This document shows positions 18,353 to 28,520 of a stretch of DNA of 64,000 nt, in pieces. The notes beneath the pieces were generated by a model. It was not told the origin of the DNA, made no database searches, and saw nothing but the letters and a program-made list of their open reading frames with translations. Source of the DNA: Piscinibacter defluvii (lineage in GTDB: Bacteria > Pseudomonadota > Gammaproteobacteria > Burkholderiales > Burkholderiaceae_C); assembly GCF_004011805.1 (NCBI RefSeq), contig NZ_RCHJ01000017.1:62001-126000 (forward strand), given 5' to 3'. Positions within the stretch are counted from its first letter, which is position 1. Each line of letters starts with the position of its first letter. The translations under genes and the position numbers were made by a program.

Positions 18353-21127
18353 CTACGGCTTGATGATCCCCTTCACCGCGTCTTTGGCATCTTGGAAGGT
18401 CTCGGCCGCATCCCGGGCCACTTGCCTTGCGGTGCCTTTGAAGAGCGACTGCCGTGGGGAAATCGTGCCGTCGTCGGCGCGCCCGGGGCTCCGCTTGTCA
18501 TCGAACTCTTGCCGTCGAGCAGCAGTCCGGCCACGGAGATCGTCCGACGACGTCTGAATCTGCTGGCGAGCGTCGCTTGGTTCGGGCGCAGTTTGTGCCG
18601 GTGGAGCGACTGGAAGAGCAGCCTGACGAACCGCGCCCGCCGCTCGTCGATATGTAGCGTCAATATCCGGCGTGACGCGCGGGTCACCGCTGTTGGTCGT
18701 GTATAGATGGCGGACGTCGTCGAAGGATGACGGCATGCCAGTGCCGTCGCTGAAGTTTCGGGTTGGAGCCAGCGCCTGTCGGGCAAGTTCAGCGCTCAGC
18801 AGTTGTTGAGCGGACGCGCTTGTGCCGCCGTACTGTTCAGCGTACCGAGTGAACATCGCCAGGTTGTAGGGATCCTGCGCAATGTCGATTGAAATCGAAT
18901 CGCCTCTCTCCCGGGCCACGGCAAGCCGCTCAGAGAACGCGGTGCGGTCGGCGAGGGAAGCATCTGCGCGGGCGGAGCGCGCGGTTGTGGTGGCGATCCT
19001 GGACGACAGTTCGCGTGCTTCGCGAGCATCGGTGGCTACAAGGCTCGCGACGGAACTGTCGCGAGACACGCGGTCGCCGAACTGCTTGAACTCCGAGGCC
19101 TGTTCGGACGTGAGCGCACCAAGCACCTTCCGCTCGTCTGCACTCAGTCCGGACAGGTAGGTCTTGTCTGCACTCGCGTTCAGTTGGGCGCCAACGAACC
19201 GAGCATTGAATCCAGCGTGACCTGTAACGCCAAGCGCAATGCGAGCAACCTGAGACTGTGTCAACCCAGTGGACTCGGAAACGCTTCGGGAGATCTGATC
19301 CAGCCGATCGATGGTTTGCCCCAACTGCTCGAAGCTGCTGGATGTCGACCCCGTGCTGCTCCGCGATGACTTCAGCTTTGCCAAGCCCTTGGTGAATGCC
19401 TCGGACAGCACCGCCGAACGCTCGGTGCTGGCAGCGACCGCCTCGCTGCGGGCTGCGTCGACCTGGCGGCTCGCGTCCTGCACGTCCTGCTCGCTCACAC
19501 GCATCGAGACGACCCGGGACGCGTAGCCCTGGTTGCGCAGCAGGCTCACGGCGGTCCGGCCGGTCAGCATGTTCGACGAGAAGGTGTTGCCGCTGATGTC
19601 GTTCTGCCAGTTGCTCATGAACGCGGACGTCCGGTTCGGCGCAAGCCGGATCTGGTCCATCGAGACATTGCCCATGCTCAGGTTGCCCGCGGCGGCACCT
19701 GCCGTGGCGCCGGCCACCATCGACTGCAGGCCTGAGAGGCCGCCCACCAGCGCGGTGCCAAAGGTCTCCATCCGCTTGAGCGCCGCCCAGGCGATGAACG
19801 GGATGCTGATGGCGAGGTAGCCGACAACGGCCTCGCCGGAGATCGCCCGGGAGTAGATCGTCGATGCCGTCTGCAGCGACAGAGCCTTGGCGCCGCTGCC
19901 AAGGTCGGCTGCTGCCGCGAGGTCGTAGGCGGCATAGATGGATGCCATGTAGTTGAGCACGGCGTACAGCGGTGGCCAAAGCTGGATCCAGATCAGCACC
20001 GCGGCATAGCCCTTGAAGGCCAGCATGGTCTCGCGCCCGCTGGTCAGCAGCATCAGCAGGACGAGGAGGGGGAACAGCGCGTAGGTGATGGCCTCGATCA
20101 CGTTGCGGAACACCGGCAGCGCCTGCTCGGCGACCTTGCCGGCGTTCAGCCAGGCCGCGTTCTGCTGCGCCACGGACTGCGCCCGCCCGACAGCCAGCAC
20201 CATGGCCGCCGGGTCGTTCACCTTCTGACCGATGATGTTGCTGGTGTCGTTGATCGCATTGAGCACTGCGTTCTGGCGGATCAGGTCGGCCGCTGTCGCT
20301 GCCGCGGTCGCGATGCTGTTCTTCAGGTAGGCCTGCTGGATCTGCCCGGCGATGGCGGCATTGGCGGCTGCCGCCGGCAGCGTCGGATTCAGCTGGAAGG
20401 CGAGCTTGCCCTGGATGCGGGTCAGCTGCGCGGGAAGCCGACCGTTGAGGTTCGTGTAGGCATTCGGGCAGGTGTCGACGGTGATCGAGCCGCCGGCGCT
20501 GGTCAGGGTCGTGAAGCGGGCCGGGTTGGGCGATGCCATCAGCGCCCACACGTCGTCCGAGCTCGAGAACGTGCCCGGATCGACCGTGCCGTCGATCAGG
20601 TCGTACATCGTGCAGTTGTGGATGAAGTTGACCAGGTCCGTGCGGAAGTTCGGATCCTGGAAGGCGACGCCTCCAGTCTCCCGGATGAGGCGGTTGCCGA
20701 ACATCAGGCCGTTCTTCTCGTAGCTCAGTTCGCTCGGCAGGGCGCCGACACCCGGGATGACCTGGAATGCCGTCTCGAACAGGCCCGTGAGCGTGTGCCC
20801 GACCGTGCTGGTGACGCTGCCGAGGAAGGCCACGCCGAAGGGGACGTTGGCCACCACCTTGACGGCGGATCCGCCGGTCTTGTCGACGACGCCCACGGTC
20901 ACCCGCGGCACGATGAGGACGGAGAACACCAGCAGCACCGTGGCCAGCCACTTCCAGCCCTGCAGCTTCTCGGGCGCGAAGGCGTAGGCCACCAGCGCCG
21001 CGATGAACCCGCAGAAGGCCACGGCGGCGACCGCCGCCATGTAGTCGCCAGAGCCGTGGATGGTTGCCGCAGCGTTGAAGATGCCGAACAGGCTGTCGGC
21101 GTTCTGGTAGGCGTAGATCTCCCACAT
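18353..21127 (-). CDS. traG: Conjugal transfer mating-pair stabilisation protein TraG (full length)
   Basis: F-type TraG acts in pilus assembly and mating-pair stabilisation and entry exclusion at the inner membrane. 924 aa, close to F TraG. Seen: N-terminal membrane helices (starting MWEIYAYQNADSLFGIF), a large TraG-N domain with more helices at about residues 330-470, and a long hydrophilic, Ser/Arg/Ala-rich C-terminus. The first 120 or so codons also occur at 34,137-34,517, next to traH. The gene is therefore cut off from the rest of the tra operon by about 13 kb of oppositely oriented cargo, and it would need its own promoter. Confidence 0.93.
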   Translation of the reverse strand: MWEIYAYQNADSLFGIFNAAATIHGSGDYMAAVAAVAFCGFIAALVAYAFAPEKLQGWKWLATVLLVFSVLIVPRVTVGVVDKTGGSAVKVVANVPFGVAFLGSVTSTVGHTLTGLFETAFQVIPGVGALPSELSYEKNGLMFGNRLIRETGGVAFQDPNFRTDLVNFIHNCTMYDLIDGTVDPGTFSSSDDVWALMASPNPARFTTLTSAGGSITVDTCPNAYTNLNGRLPAQLTRIQGKLAFQLNPTLPAAAANAAIAGQIQQAYLKNSIATAAATAADLIRQNAVLNAINDTSNIIGQKVNDPAAMVLAVGRAQSVAQQNAAWLNAGKVAEQALPVFRNVIEAITYALFPLLVLLMLLTSGRETMLAFKGYAAVLIWIQLWPPLYAVLNYMASIYAAYDLAAAADLGSGAKALSLQTASTIYSRAISGEAVVGYLAISIPFIAWAALKRMETFGTALVGGLSGLQSMVAGATAGAAAGNLSMGNVSMDQIRLAPNRTSAFMSNWQNDISGNTFSSNMLTGRTAVSLLRNQGYASRVVSMRVSEQDVQDASRQVDAARSEAVAASTERSAVLSEAFTKGLAKLKSSRSSTGSTSSSFEQLGQTIDRLDQISRSVSESTGLTQSQVARIALGVTGHAGFNARFVGAQLNASADKTYLSGLSADERKVLGALTSEQASEFKQFGDRVSRDSSVASLVATDAREARELSSRIATTTARSARADASLADRTAFSERLAVARERGDSISIDIAQDPYNLAMFTRYAEQYGGTSASAQQLLSAELARQALAPTRNFSDGTGMPSSFDDVRHLYTTNSGDPRVTPDIDATYRRAAGAVRQAALPVAPPAQTAPEPSDARQQIQTSSDDLRGRTAARRQEFDDKRSPGRADDGTISPRQSLFKGTARQVARDAAETFQDAKDAVKGIIKP

Positions 21128-21137
21128 GCGTCGCTCC
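20773..21137 (-). repeat. Left copy of direct repeat (traG 5' end)
   Basis: These 365 bp match 34,163-34,527 in the same orientation with six mismatches by my count. The copy covers the traG start codon and the adjacent Shine-Dalgarno. Beyond 21,138 the two copies diverge completely. It forms the left boundary of the cargo block. Confidence 0.9.
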
Positions 21138-21373
21138 AGGGGGAGCGTGGATCCTGAAGCGATGTGACGATGGCGTCGGCCAGGAACGACCTCAAAAGCA
21201 CGGGGATATCGGCACTAAGGTGAACGACGGACTCCCGCCGGGGCTGGCCCACCCCAACCGGCTGCACCCGGTGGAGGGCCATCTTCTTGCACCCACAAGC
21301 CCGACCGAAGGGCGATGGCGAGTGCAGGGCGATGCTGGGACGGTAGAGGTCCCCATCGAGTCCTCTGCATGCC

Positions 21374-22888
21374 GTGCACGCCGCCCGCCAGCCCGGTTCC
21401 TTACCCGGCTTGGCCAGCCGGCTCCACTACGAACGCCACCGACCGGAGCAGACCACGCTGTACCGCCTGGTCCAGCAGCATGCGGCCAGCTTCATCGCCC
21501 ACACCGAGGCCAGCACGGACGCCGAGTTGCCGCGGTTCATCAAGGACGAGTTCGACGCCTTCCTCGAGTGCGGCATCCTGGCGCATGGATTCCTGCGGCT
21601 ACGCTGCGGCGAGTGCGGCCACGACAAGCTGCTGGCCTTCAGCTGCAAGCGCCGGGGATTCTGCCCCTCTTGCGGCGCCCGGCGCATGTCGCAGACCGCT
21701 GCGCACCTGGTCGACCACGTCATCCCGCACGTGCCGGTGCGGCAATGGGTGCTGTCGCTGCCGATCCCGCTGCGCGTGCTGCTGGCCGCGCAGCCGGAAC
21801 TGGTCACGCCGGTGCTGCAGGTGGTGCAGCGCGTGGTCACGCGACATCTGCTGCGGCAGGCGGGGCTCAAGGCTGACGAAGGTCACGGCGGCGCCGTCAC
21901 GCTGATCCAGCGCTTTGGCTCGGCCGCCAACCTCAACATCCACCTGCACTGTCTGGTACTGGACGGGGTGTACTGCTGCGACGCCGATGGTTCGCCGGCC
22001 TTCATTGAGGCGGATGCGCCCACCGACGACGAATTGCACGCGCTGCTGCAGACCGTCATCGCCCGGCTGATGAAGATGCTCACGCGCCGGGGCGTGCTGG
22101 TCGAAGACATGGGCCAGACCTACCTGGCCGAGCCGGATGCCGACGGCGAGGAGGCGCGCACGCTGCGGCCGCTGCAGGCCGCGGCCATCACCTACCGAAT
22201 CGCCTTCGGGCCGCGCGCCGGGCAGAAGGTGCTGACCCTGAGAGGCGCGATGCCGCGCGAGGACTCGGCCCGCCAGCCGCTGTGCGCCGACATCGACGGA
22301 TTCAGCCTGCACGCCGCGGTGCGGGTCGAAGCCCATGACCCCAAGCGGCTGGAGCAGCTGTGCCGCTACATCACCCGGCCGGCGCTTTCCGACGAACGGG
22401 TGCAGGTCAATGCCGCCGGGCAGGTCGAGCTGAAGCTGAAGACACCGTGGCGCGACGGCACGACGCATCTGGTCTTGAGCCCGCTGGAGTTCATGCAGCG
22501 GCTTGCGGCGCTGGTTCCCCGGCCGCGTCTGCATCTCATCAGGTTCCACGGCGTGCTGGCGCCCAACGCCAAGCTGCGGTCCCTGGTGGTGCCGCAAGGG
22601 CCCGAGGTGGAGGAACGGGCCACCGCAGCCGTTGCCGCCAGCGAATGCGTGGTCCAGACCGAGACTAACCCGGACCGGCCGGACCGACCGCACCGAATTG
22701 CTTGGGCGCGGCTACTCAAGCGCGTGTTCGACATCGACATGCAGCACTGCCCCAACTGCGGCGCCGGGGAGCTCAAGATCATCGCGGCCATCCTGGAGCG
22801 ACCGGTGATCGAGAAGATCCTGACCCACCTGGGACTGGATCCGCAGCCGCCGCCCAGAGGCCGAGCGCGCGAGGCGCGGCAAGACTGA
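21374..22888 (+). CDS. IS91-family transposase (rolling-circle HUH type)
   Basis: 504 aa, full length, from a GTG start. Seen: an N-terminal zinc-binding region (CGECGHDKLLAFSC..RGFCPSCGARRM), the metal-binding HUH motif in NIHLHCLVLDGVY, a tyrosine motif in LCRYITRPALSDERV, and a C-terminal CPNCG. IS91 and ISCR elements transpose by one-ended rolling circle and can drag adjacent DNA, which makes this element a plausible agent for moving the neighbouring stress locus. I could not fix its ori and ter ends by eye. Confidence 0.9.
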   Translation: MHAARQPGSLPGLASRLHYERHRPEQTTLYRLVQQHAASFIAHTEASTDAELPRFIKDEFDAFLECGILAHGFLRLRCGECGHDKLLAFSCKRRGFCPSCGARRMSQTAAHLVDHVIPHVPVRQWVLSLPIPLRVLLAAQPELVTPVLQVVQRVVTRHLLRQAGLKADEGHGGAVTLIQRFGSAANLNIHLHCLVLDGVYCCDADGSPAFIEADAPTDDELHALLQTVIARLMKMLTRRGVLVEDMGQTYLAEPDADGEEARTLRPLQAAAITYRIAFGPRAGQKVLTLRGAMPREDSARQPLCADIDGFSLHAAVRVEAHDPKRLEQLCRYITRPALSDERVQVNAAGQVELKLKTPWRDGTTHLVLSPLEFMQRLAALVPRPRLHLIRFHGVLAPNAKLRSLVVPQGPEVEERATAAVAASECVVQTETNPDRPDRPHRIAWARLLKRVFDIDMQHCPNCGAGELKIIAAILERPVIEKILTHLGLDPQPPPRGRAREARQD

Positions 22889-23292
22889 AGCCGCCTGAGC
22901 CGCGTCGACCGTCCCGGACACCGTACACATCACAAAGGGCTGCGCAGCCTGGCGCCAGTGGCCGGTGGCGCTGCGCCCGCGTGCGGACTGGATGGCGGAA
23001 AACACAGGGTCAACCCCGAGATCAAGGCCCAACGAGCGCGAGGCGAGCCGTCAGGGCGGGCCGAATCCAGACAAGGCAACGGCCCAGGCGCCAGTTCCAA
23101 GCCATCCAGGCAGGCATCGGCTGCCCACCCAGGGCTGAGTCGGGCTTTCCAGGCTTTTCACAGACCAGACCGTTTGAAATTCCTATGCGCCAGCACTTGT
23201 AGGCTCCCGATCAAACCTTTACCTATCGCCGGATCGGACTGCCCCAGCACACCCTCTCTGGAAATTTGAGTCACATCAATCGCCCAGCAGGT
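22889..23292. other. Non-coding remainder between IS91-type and IS3-type elements
   Basis: About 400 bp with no convincing gene. It probably contains the 3' terminus of the IS91-family element plus a short piece of unrelated flank. None of it resembles the missing 5' part of clpK, which shows that DNA was lost at the IS3 insertion point. Confidence 0.5.
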
Positions 23293-23345
23293 TGAACCGC
23301 CCCGGTTTCTGAGGAGGCTCCTTCATTTGAGAAGATGGAGCCAAG

Positions 23346-23666
23346 ATGAGGAAGTCGAAGTTTTCCCCCGAGGTGCGCGAGCGCGCGGTGCGCATGGTGC
23401 TGGAGCACCGTGGCGAACATGCGTCGCAGTGGGCGTGCATTGAATCCATCGCTGGCAAGATCGGCTGCACAGCCCAGACGCTGGACAACTGGATCAAGCA
23501 GCACGAGCGCGACACCGGCCAGCGCGAGGGGCTCACGAGCGAGGATGCACGGCGCATCAAGGATCTCGAGCGAGAGAACCGCGAACTGCGCAAGGCCAAC
23601 GAGATCCTGAAGCTGGCCAGCGCGTTTTTCGCCCAGGCGGAACTCGACCGCCGCCTGAAGTCCTGA
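23346..23666 (+). CDS. IS3-family transposase OrfA
   Basis: 106 aa. A helix-turn-helix protein ([37 protein letters not shown]) with a C-terminal leucine-zipper-like coiled coil ([20 protein letters not shown]). A run of five T followed by C at 23,625-23,630, near the 3' end, is a suitable -1 frameshift site. Slipping there continues into orfB without a stop, giving the OrfAB transposase. Confidence 0.9.
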   Translation: MRKSKFSPEVRERAVRMVLEHRGEHASQWACIESIAGKIGCTAQTLDNWIKQHERDTGQREGLTSEDARRIKDLERENRELRKANEILKLASAFFAQAELDRRLKS

Positions 23667-23674
23667 ACGCGTTC

Positions 23675-24568
23675 GTGGACGAGCACCGCCAGCGCCTGGG
23701 GGTCGAGTCGATCTGCCGCACCCTGCAGATCGCCCCTTCGGCGTACCGACGACACGCCGCACGGCTGCGCAATCCAAGCCTGCGCTCGCTGCGCACCCAA
23801 CGAGACAGCACCTTGCTGCCCCGCATCGAGGACGTCTGGCGCAGCAACCTGCAGGTCTATGGGGCCGACAAGGTCTGGCGGCAACTCAACCGCCAAGGCG
23901 TTACCGTGGCGCGCTGCACCGTGGAGCGGCTGATGCGCCAGCAAGGCTTGCAGGGCGTGCGCAGGGGCAAGACGCAGCGAACCACGGTGCCCGACCCCAA
24001 GGCGGCGTGTCCGCTGGACAAGGTCAACCGGCAGTTCAAGGCCCAGCGACCCAACCAGCTCTGGGTCTCGGACTTCACCTACGTCTCGACCTGGCAGGGC
24101 TGGGTGTACGTGGCCTTCGTGGTGGACGTGTTCAGCCGGCGCATCGTGGGCTGGCGCCAGAGCAGTTCGATGCACACCGAGTTCGTGCTCGATGCGCTGG
24201 AGCAGGCGCTGTACGACCGCAAGCCGTCCGAAGGCGATGGCCTGGTGCATCACTCGGACAGAGGATCGCAATACCTGTCGATTCGCTACAGCGAGCGGCT
24301 GGCCGAGGCGGGCATCGAGCCTTCCGTGGGCAGCAAGGGCGACTCTTACGACAACGCCCTGGCCGAGACGATCAACGGGCTCTACAAGGCCGAAGTGATC
24401 CACCGCAGGGGGCCGTGGAAGACCAAGCAGGCGGTGGAACTGGCCACCTTGGAGTGGGTGTCCTGGTTCAACCACCACCGCTTGATGGGGCCGCTGGGCT
24501 ACGTGCCCCCGGCCGAGTTCGAGGCGAACTACCATCGCCAACGCGCTGGTCAGGCCGCGACTGCCTGA
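23675..24568 (+). CDS. IS3-family transposase OrfB (DDE integrase core)
   Basis: 297 aa from a GTG, in the -1 frame relative to orfA. Seen: an HTH_21-type N-terminus, YGADKVWRQLNRQG, and the rve core with D in WVSDFTYVSTWQGW, D in HHSDRGSQYLS and E in YDNALAETINGLYKAE. Probably made mainly as the OrfAB fusion. Appears intact. Confidence 0.92.
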   Translation: MDEHRQRLGVESICRTLQIAPSAYRRHAARLRNPSLRSLRTQRDSTLLPRIEDVWRSNLQVYGADKVWRQLNRQGVTVARCTVERLMRQQGLQGVRRGKTQRTTVPDPKAACPLDKVNRQFKAQRPNQLWVSDFTYVSTWQGWVYVAFVVDVFSRRIVGWRQSSSMHTEFVLDALEQALYDRKPSEGDGLVHHSDRGSQYLSIRYSERLAEAGIEPSVGSKGDSYDNALAETINGLYKAEVIHRRGPWKTKQAVELATLEWVSWFNHHRLMGPLGYVPPAEFEANYHRQRAGQAATA

Positions 24569-24607
24569 CTCAAACCAACTGGCCTCCGCGATTCCCGGGG
24601 CGGTTCA

Positions 24608-27045
24608 AACACCTGCTGCTGGCGCTATCCGACAGCGACGTGGTCAAGACCATCCTGGGGCAGTTCAAGATCAAGGTCGATGACCTTAAGCGCCAGATCG
24701 AATCCGAAGCCAAGCGCGGCGATAAGCCGTTCGAGGGCGAGATCGGCGTGTCGCCCCGGGTCAAGGACGCGCTCAGCCGTGCTTTCGTGGCCTCCAACGA
24801 ACTCGGCCACTCTTATGTCGGGCCGGAGCATTTCCTGATCGGGCTCGCCGAGGAAGGCGAAGGTTTGGCGGCCAACCTGCTGCGCCGTTACGGCCTCACG
24901 CCGCAAGCGCTGCGCCAGCAGGTAAGCAAGGTGGTCGGCAAAGGGGCCGAGGATGGCCGCGCCGAGACGCCGACCAACACGCCGGAACTCGACAAGTATT
25001 CGCGCGACCTCACCAAGATGGCGCGCGAGGGCAAGCTCGATCCGGTCATCGGCCGCGCGCAGGAGATCGAGACGACCATCGAAGTGCTGGCCCGGCGCAA
25101 GAAGAACAACCCGGTGCTGATCGGCGAGCCCGGCGTCGGCAAGACCGCCATCGTCGAAGGGTTGGCGCAGCGCATGGTGGCCGGCGAAGTGCCTGAGACG
25201 CTGCGCGACAAGCGCCTGGTGGAACTCAACATCAATGCCATGGTGGCTGGCGCCAAGTACCGGGGCGAGTTCGAGGAGCGCGTGCAGAAGGTGCTCAAGG
25301 AAGTGACCGAGCACCAGGGCGAGCTGATTCTCTTCATCGACGAGGTGCACACCATCGTCGGTGCAGGCCAGGGTGGCGGCGAAGGCGGGCTGGACGTGGC
25401 CAACGTGTTCAAGCCGATGATGGCGCGCGGCGAACTGAACCTGATCGGCGCCACGACGCTCAACGAGTACCAGAAGTACATCGAGAAGGACGCCGCACTG
25501 GAGCGTCGCTTCCAGCCGGTGATGGTGCCCGAGCCGACGGTAGCGCAGACCATGATGATCCTGCGCGGCCTGCGCGACACCTTCGAGGCGCACCACAAGG
25601 TCAGCATCACCGAGGATGCGATCATCGCCGCCGCCGAGTTGTCGGACCGCTACATCACCGCGCGCTTTTTGCCTGACAAGGCCATCGACCTGCTCGACCA
25701 GGCGGCCGCACGCGTGAAGCTGTCGGCCACGGCCCGCCCGGTGGCGGTGCAAGAGCTGGAGTCCGAACTGCACCAGCTACGGCGTGAGCAGGACTATGTG
25801 GCCTCGCGCAAGCAGTACGACAAGGCCGCCGAGCTGGGCAGGCGCATCGAGGCCAAGGAGACTGAACTCAAGAAGCTCGTCGAGGAGTGGGAACGCGAGC
25901 GCGCCTCGGGCAGCGCCGAAGTCAAGGCCGAGCATGTCGCGCAGATCGTCTCGCGCCTGACCGGCATTCCGGTCAACGAGCTGACGGTGGAAGAACGCGA
26001 GAAGCTGCTGCATCTGGAGCAGCGGCTGCACGAGCGCCTGGTGGGCCAGGACGAAGCGGTGCGCGCGGTGGCCGATGCCGTGCGGTTGTCGCGCGCGGGC
26101 CTGCGCGAAGGCAGCAAGCCGGTGGCGACTTTTCTGTTCCTCGGGCCGACCGGCGTGGGCAAGACCGAGCTCGCCAAGGCGCTGGCCGAGTCCATCTATG
26201 GCGATGAAGGTGCGCTGCTGCGCATCGACATGTCCGAGTACGGGGAACGCCATACCGTGGCACGCCTGGTGGGGGCGCCTCCGGGTTACGTCGGCTACGA
26301 CGAGGGTGGCCAGCTCACCGAGAAGGTGCGGCGCAAACCCTACAGCGTGTTGCTGCTGGACGAGATCGAGAAGGCTCACCCCGACGTCTACAACATCCTG
26401 CTGCAGGTGTTCGACGACGGGCGGCTCACCGACGGCAAGGGCCGGGTGGTGGATTTCACCAATACCATCATCATCGCCACCTCGAACTTGGGCTCGGACA
26501 TCATCCAGCGTCGGCTGAAGGCCCGTGGCGCCGCCGGCGAGGAATACGAGAAGACCAAGGGCGAGGTGATGGACGTGCTGCGCGGACACTTCCGCCCCGA
26601 GTTCCTCAACCGCATCGACGAGATCATCGTCTTCCATGCGCTGGGCAAGGAGGAGATCCGCCATATCGTCGGCCTGCAGCTCGATCGTGTGGCCCGCAAC
26701 GCCGCCAGCCAGGGCGTGACGCTGACCTTCGATCAGACCTTGATCGATCACTTCGCGGAGGAAGGCTACAAGCCCGAGTTCGGCGCGCGTGAGCTCAAGC
26801 GGCTGATCCGCAGCGAGCTGGAAACTGCTCTGGCGCGCGAGATGCTGGGTGGCGGTATCGGCAAGGCCGATCAAGCCAGCGCCCGCTGGGACGACAAGGC
26901 CGAACGGGTGGTCTTCGAGCGCCAGGAGCCACCCGCGAAGCCGGCCGAGCCTGAGAAGCCCGATGCCGCGAACGTGGCCGAGACGCCGCCGAGCGACGCG
27001 AGCAAGCCTGCGCGCAAGAAGAAGTCAGCGGGCGGCGAATCTTGA
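24608..27045 (+). pseudogene. clpK: ClpK/ClpG-type AAA+ disaggregase, 5' end removed by IS3 insertion
   Basis: About 810 codons remain; ClpK/ClpG proteins usually start with a longer N-terminal extension, which is absent. The frame enters directly from the IS3 right end; the first usable start is a GTG at 24,640. Seen: most of a Clp N domain (ASNELGHSYVGPEHFLIGL), AAA-1 with [21 protein letters not shown], a middle domain, and AAA-2 with GPTGVGKTE. The tail is Lys/Ala/Pro-rich. Both ATPase modules look intact, so a shortened protein might still be made, but the native promoter and N-terminus are gone. Confidence 0.85.
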
Positions 27046-27062
27046 GTCATGGGGAGGCTGTC

Positions 27063-28493
27063 GTGTCCGACCCCAACGGGCTGACATGGGCAGCCACCCT
27101 CGTGTCGCTGGCGGTCGCTATCCCCACAGCGGGGCACGCGGTCATCTACAAGCGTGACCCTCGATCGGCCACGCTGTGGGTGCTGCTGATCGCGCTGTTG
27201 CCGCTGGGCGGTTCGCTGCTGTATGGGCTGTTCGGCATCAACCGTTACCAGCGGCGGGCGCGGCGGCTGTTTCCGGGGGCAGATCCTGCTGTTCGGCAGG
27301 ACCTCGCGCCTACGATGCCCCAGGCCGTATCGGCGCCGTTTGCCGGCCTGGCGCACCTGGTGGGACGTGCCACCGGCCAGTCGCTGACCAGCGGCAACCG
27401 CATCGAGCCGCTCGTCGATGGCGAGCAGGCCTACCCGGCCATGCTCGCTGCCATCGAGTCGGCGCGGCACAGCGTCGCGCTGGCTTCGTACATCTTCGAC
27501 AGCCAAGGCATCGGGGCGCAGTTCGTCGATGCGCTGCGCCGGGCTCATGAGCGCGGCGTGCAAGTGCGGGTGCTGATCGACGACGTCTATGCCCGCTGGA
27601 GGCCCCGCAGCGCCTACCGCGCCTTGCAACGCGCCGGCGTTCCGGCGGCGACGTTCAACCCGACGTTGATTCCCGCGCGCCTGCATGCCGCGCATCTGCG
27701 CAATCACCGCAAGCTGCTGGTGATCGATGGCGAGACGGGTTTCACCGGCGGCATGAACATCTTCAGCCCGTATTGGCGGCCCGATGCGCCGGAGCAGGCC
27801 TGTCACGATTTGCACTTTCGTCTGCGCGGGCCGGTGGTTGCGCATCTGATGCGGTGCTTCACCGATGATTGGTGCGATACCACGGGCGAGCGGCTCAGCA
27901 AGGGTTTCTGGGGCGAACCGCCCGCAACGGCTGATGAGCAAGGAACCTCTTGGGCGCGCGGCATCGAGGCCGGTCCCGATGAGGCCCTGGACAGGATGCG
28001 CTGGACCTTCATGGGCGCTTTGAGCGCGGCGAAGCATTCGGTGCGCATCTGGACACCTTACTTCGTGCCCGATCAGCCGATGATCGCGGCGCTGAGCACG
28101 GCCGCGTTGCGCGGCGTGCGCGTCGAGGTGCTGACTCCCGCAAACGGCGACCATCCCACGGTGCAATGGGCCGCGCGCGCCCACTACTGGCAGGTGCTGG
28201 AGCACGGTGTACGCATCTTCGAACGGCCTGGCCCGTTTGACCACAGCAAGCTGATGCTGATAGACGGCCAGTGGTGCTGCCTGGGTTCGGCCAATTGGGA
28301 TGCGCGCAGCCTGCGCCTCAACTTCGAGTTCAATGTGGAGGTGTACGACACCGCGCTGTCTACGCGGCTGGAATCCCTTTTTGATGCCGCCCGTGATGCA
28401 TCGAACGAGATGTCGGCCATGGCGTTACGCGCCCGCCCGCTGGCCATCCGCTTGCGCGACGGGGTGGCCCGTCTGTTCACCCCCATTCTCTAG
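27063..28493 (+). CDS. Phospholipase D/cardiolipin synthase-like protein of the stress locus
   Basis: 476 aa. I chose a GTG at 27,063 because GGGGAGG lies 5 bp before it. Seen: two N-terminal membrane helices and two HKD motifs, HRKLLVIDGETGFTGG and HSKLMLIDGQWCCLGSANWD, as in bacterial cardiolipin synthases that join two phosphatidylglycerols. It sits between clpK and ftsH, as cls-like genes do in protein-quality-control islands. Substrate inferred from family only. Confidence 0.85.
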   Translation: MSDPNGLTWAATLVSLAVAIPTAGHAVIYKRDPRSATLWVLLIALLPLGGSLLYGLFGINRYQRRARRLFPGADPAVRQDLAPTMPQAVSAPFAGLAHLVGRATGQSLTSGNRIEPLVDGEQAYPAMLAAIESARHSVALASYIFDSQGIGAQFVDALRRAHERGVQVRVLIDDVYARWRPRSAYRALQRAGVPAATFNPTLIPARLHAAHLRNHRKLLVIDGETGFTGGMNIFSPYWRPDAPEQACHDLHFRLRGPVVAHLMRCFTDDWCDTTGERLSKGFWGEPPATADEQGTSWARGIEAGPDEALDRMRWTFMGALSAAKHSVRIWTPYFVPDQPMIAALSTAALRGVRVEVLTPANGDHPTVQWAARAHYWQVLEHGVRIFERPGPFDHSKLMLIDGQWCCLGSANWDARSLRLNFEFNVEVYDTALSTRLESLFDAARDASNEMSAMALRARPLAIRLRDGVARLFTPIL

Positions 28494-28520
28494 CGACACG
28501 ACTTGCGAGGAACATTGCCC

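Larger units (their letters stand above)
23293..24607 (+). mobile_element. IS3-family insertion sequence
   Basis: Terminal inverted repeats both begin TGAACCGCCCCGG (left at 23,293; right end at 24,607), with further partial matches inward. They enclose overlapping orfA and orfB in the usual IS3 arrangement. Flanking bases do not show an obvious 3-4 bp target duplication. The right end abuts the truncated clpK reading frame. Confidence 0.88.

Noticed and set aside
20773-21137. Tandem duplication or transposon terminal repeat as explanation of the traG copies
   Set aside because: The repeats are part of a coding gene with silent divergence and lie 13 kb apart; neither IS element ends in this sequence.
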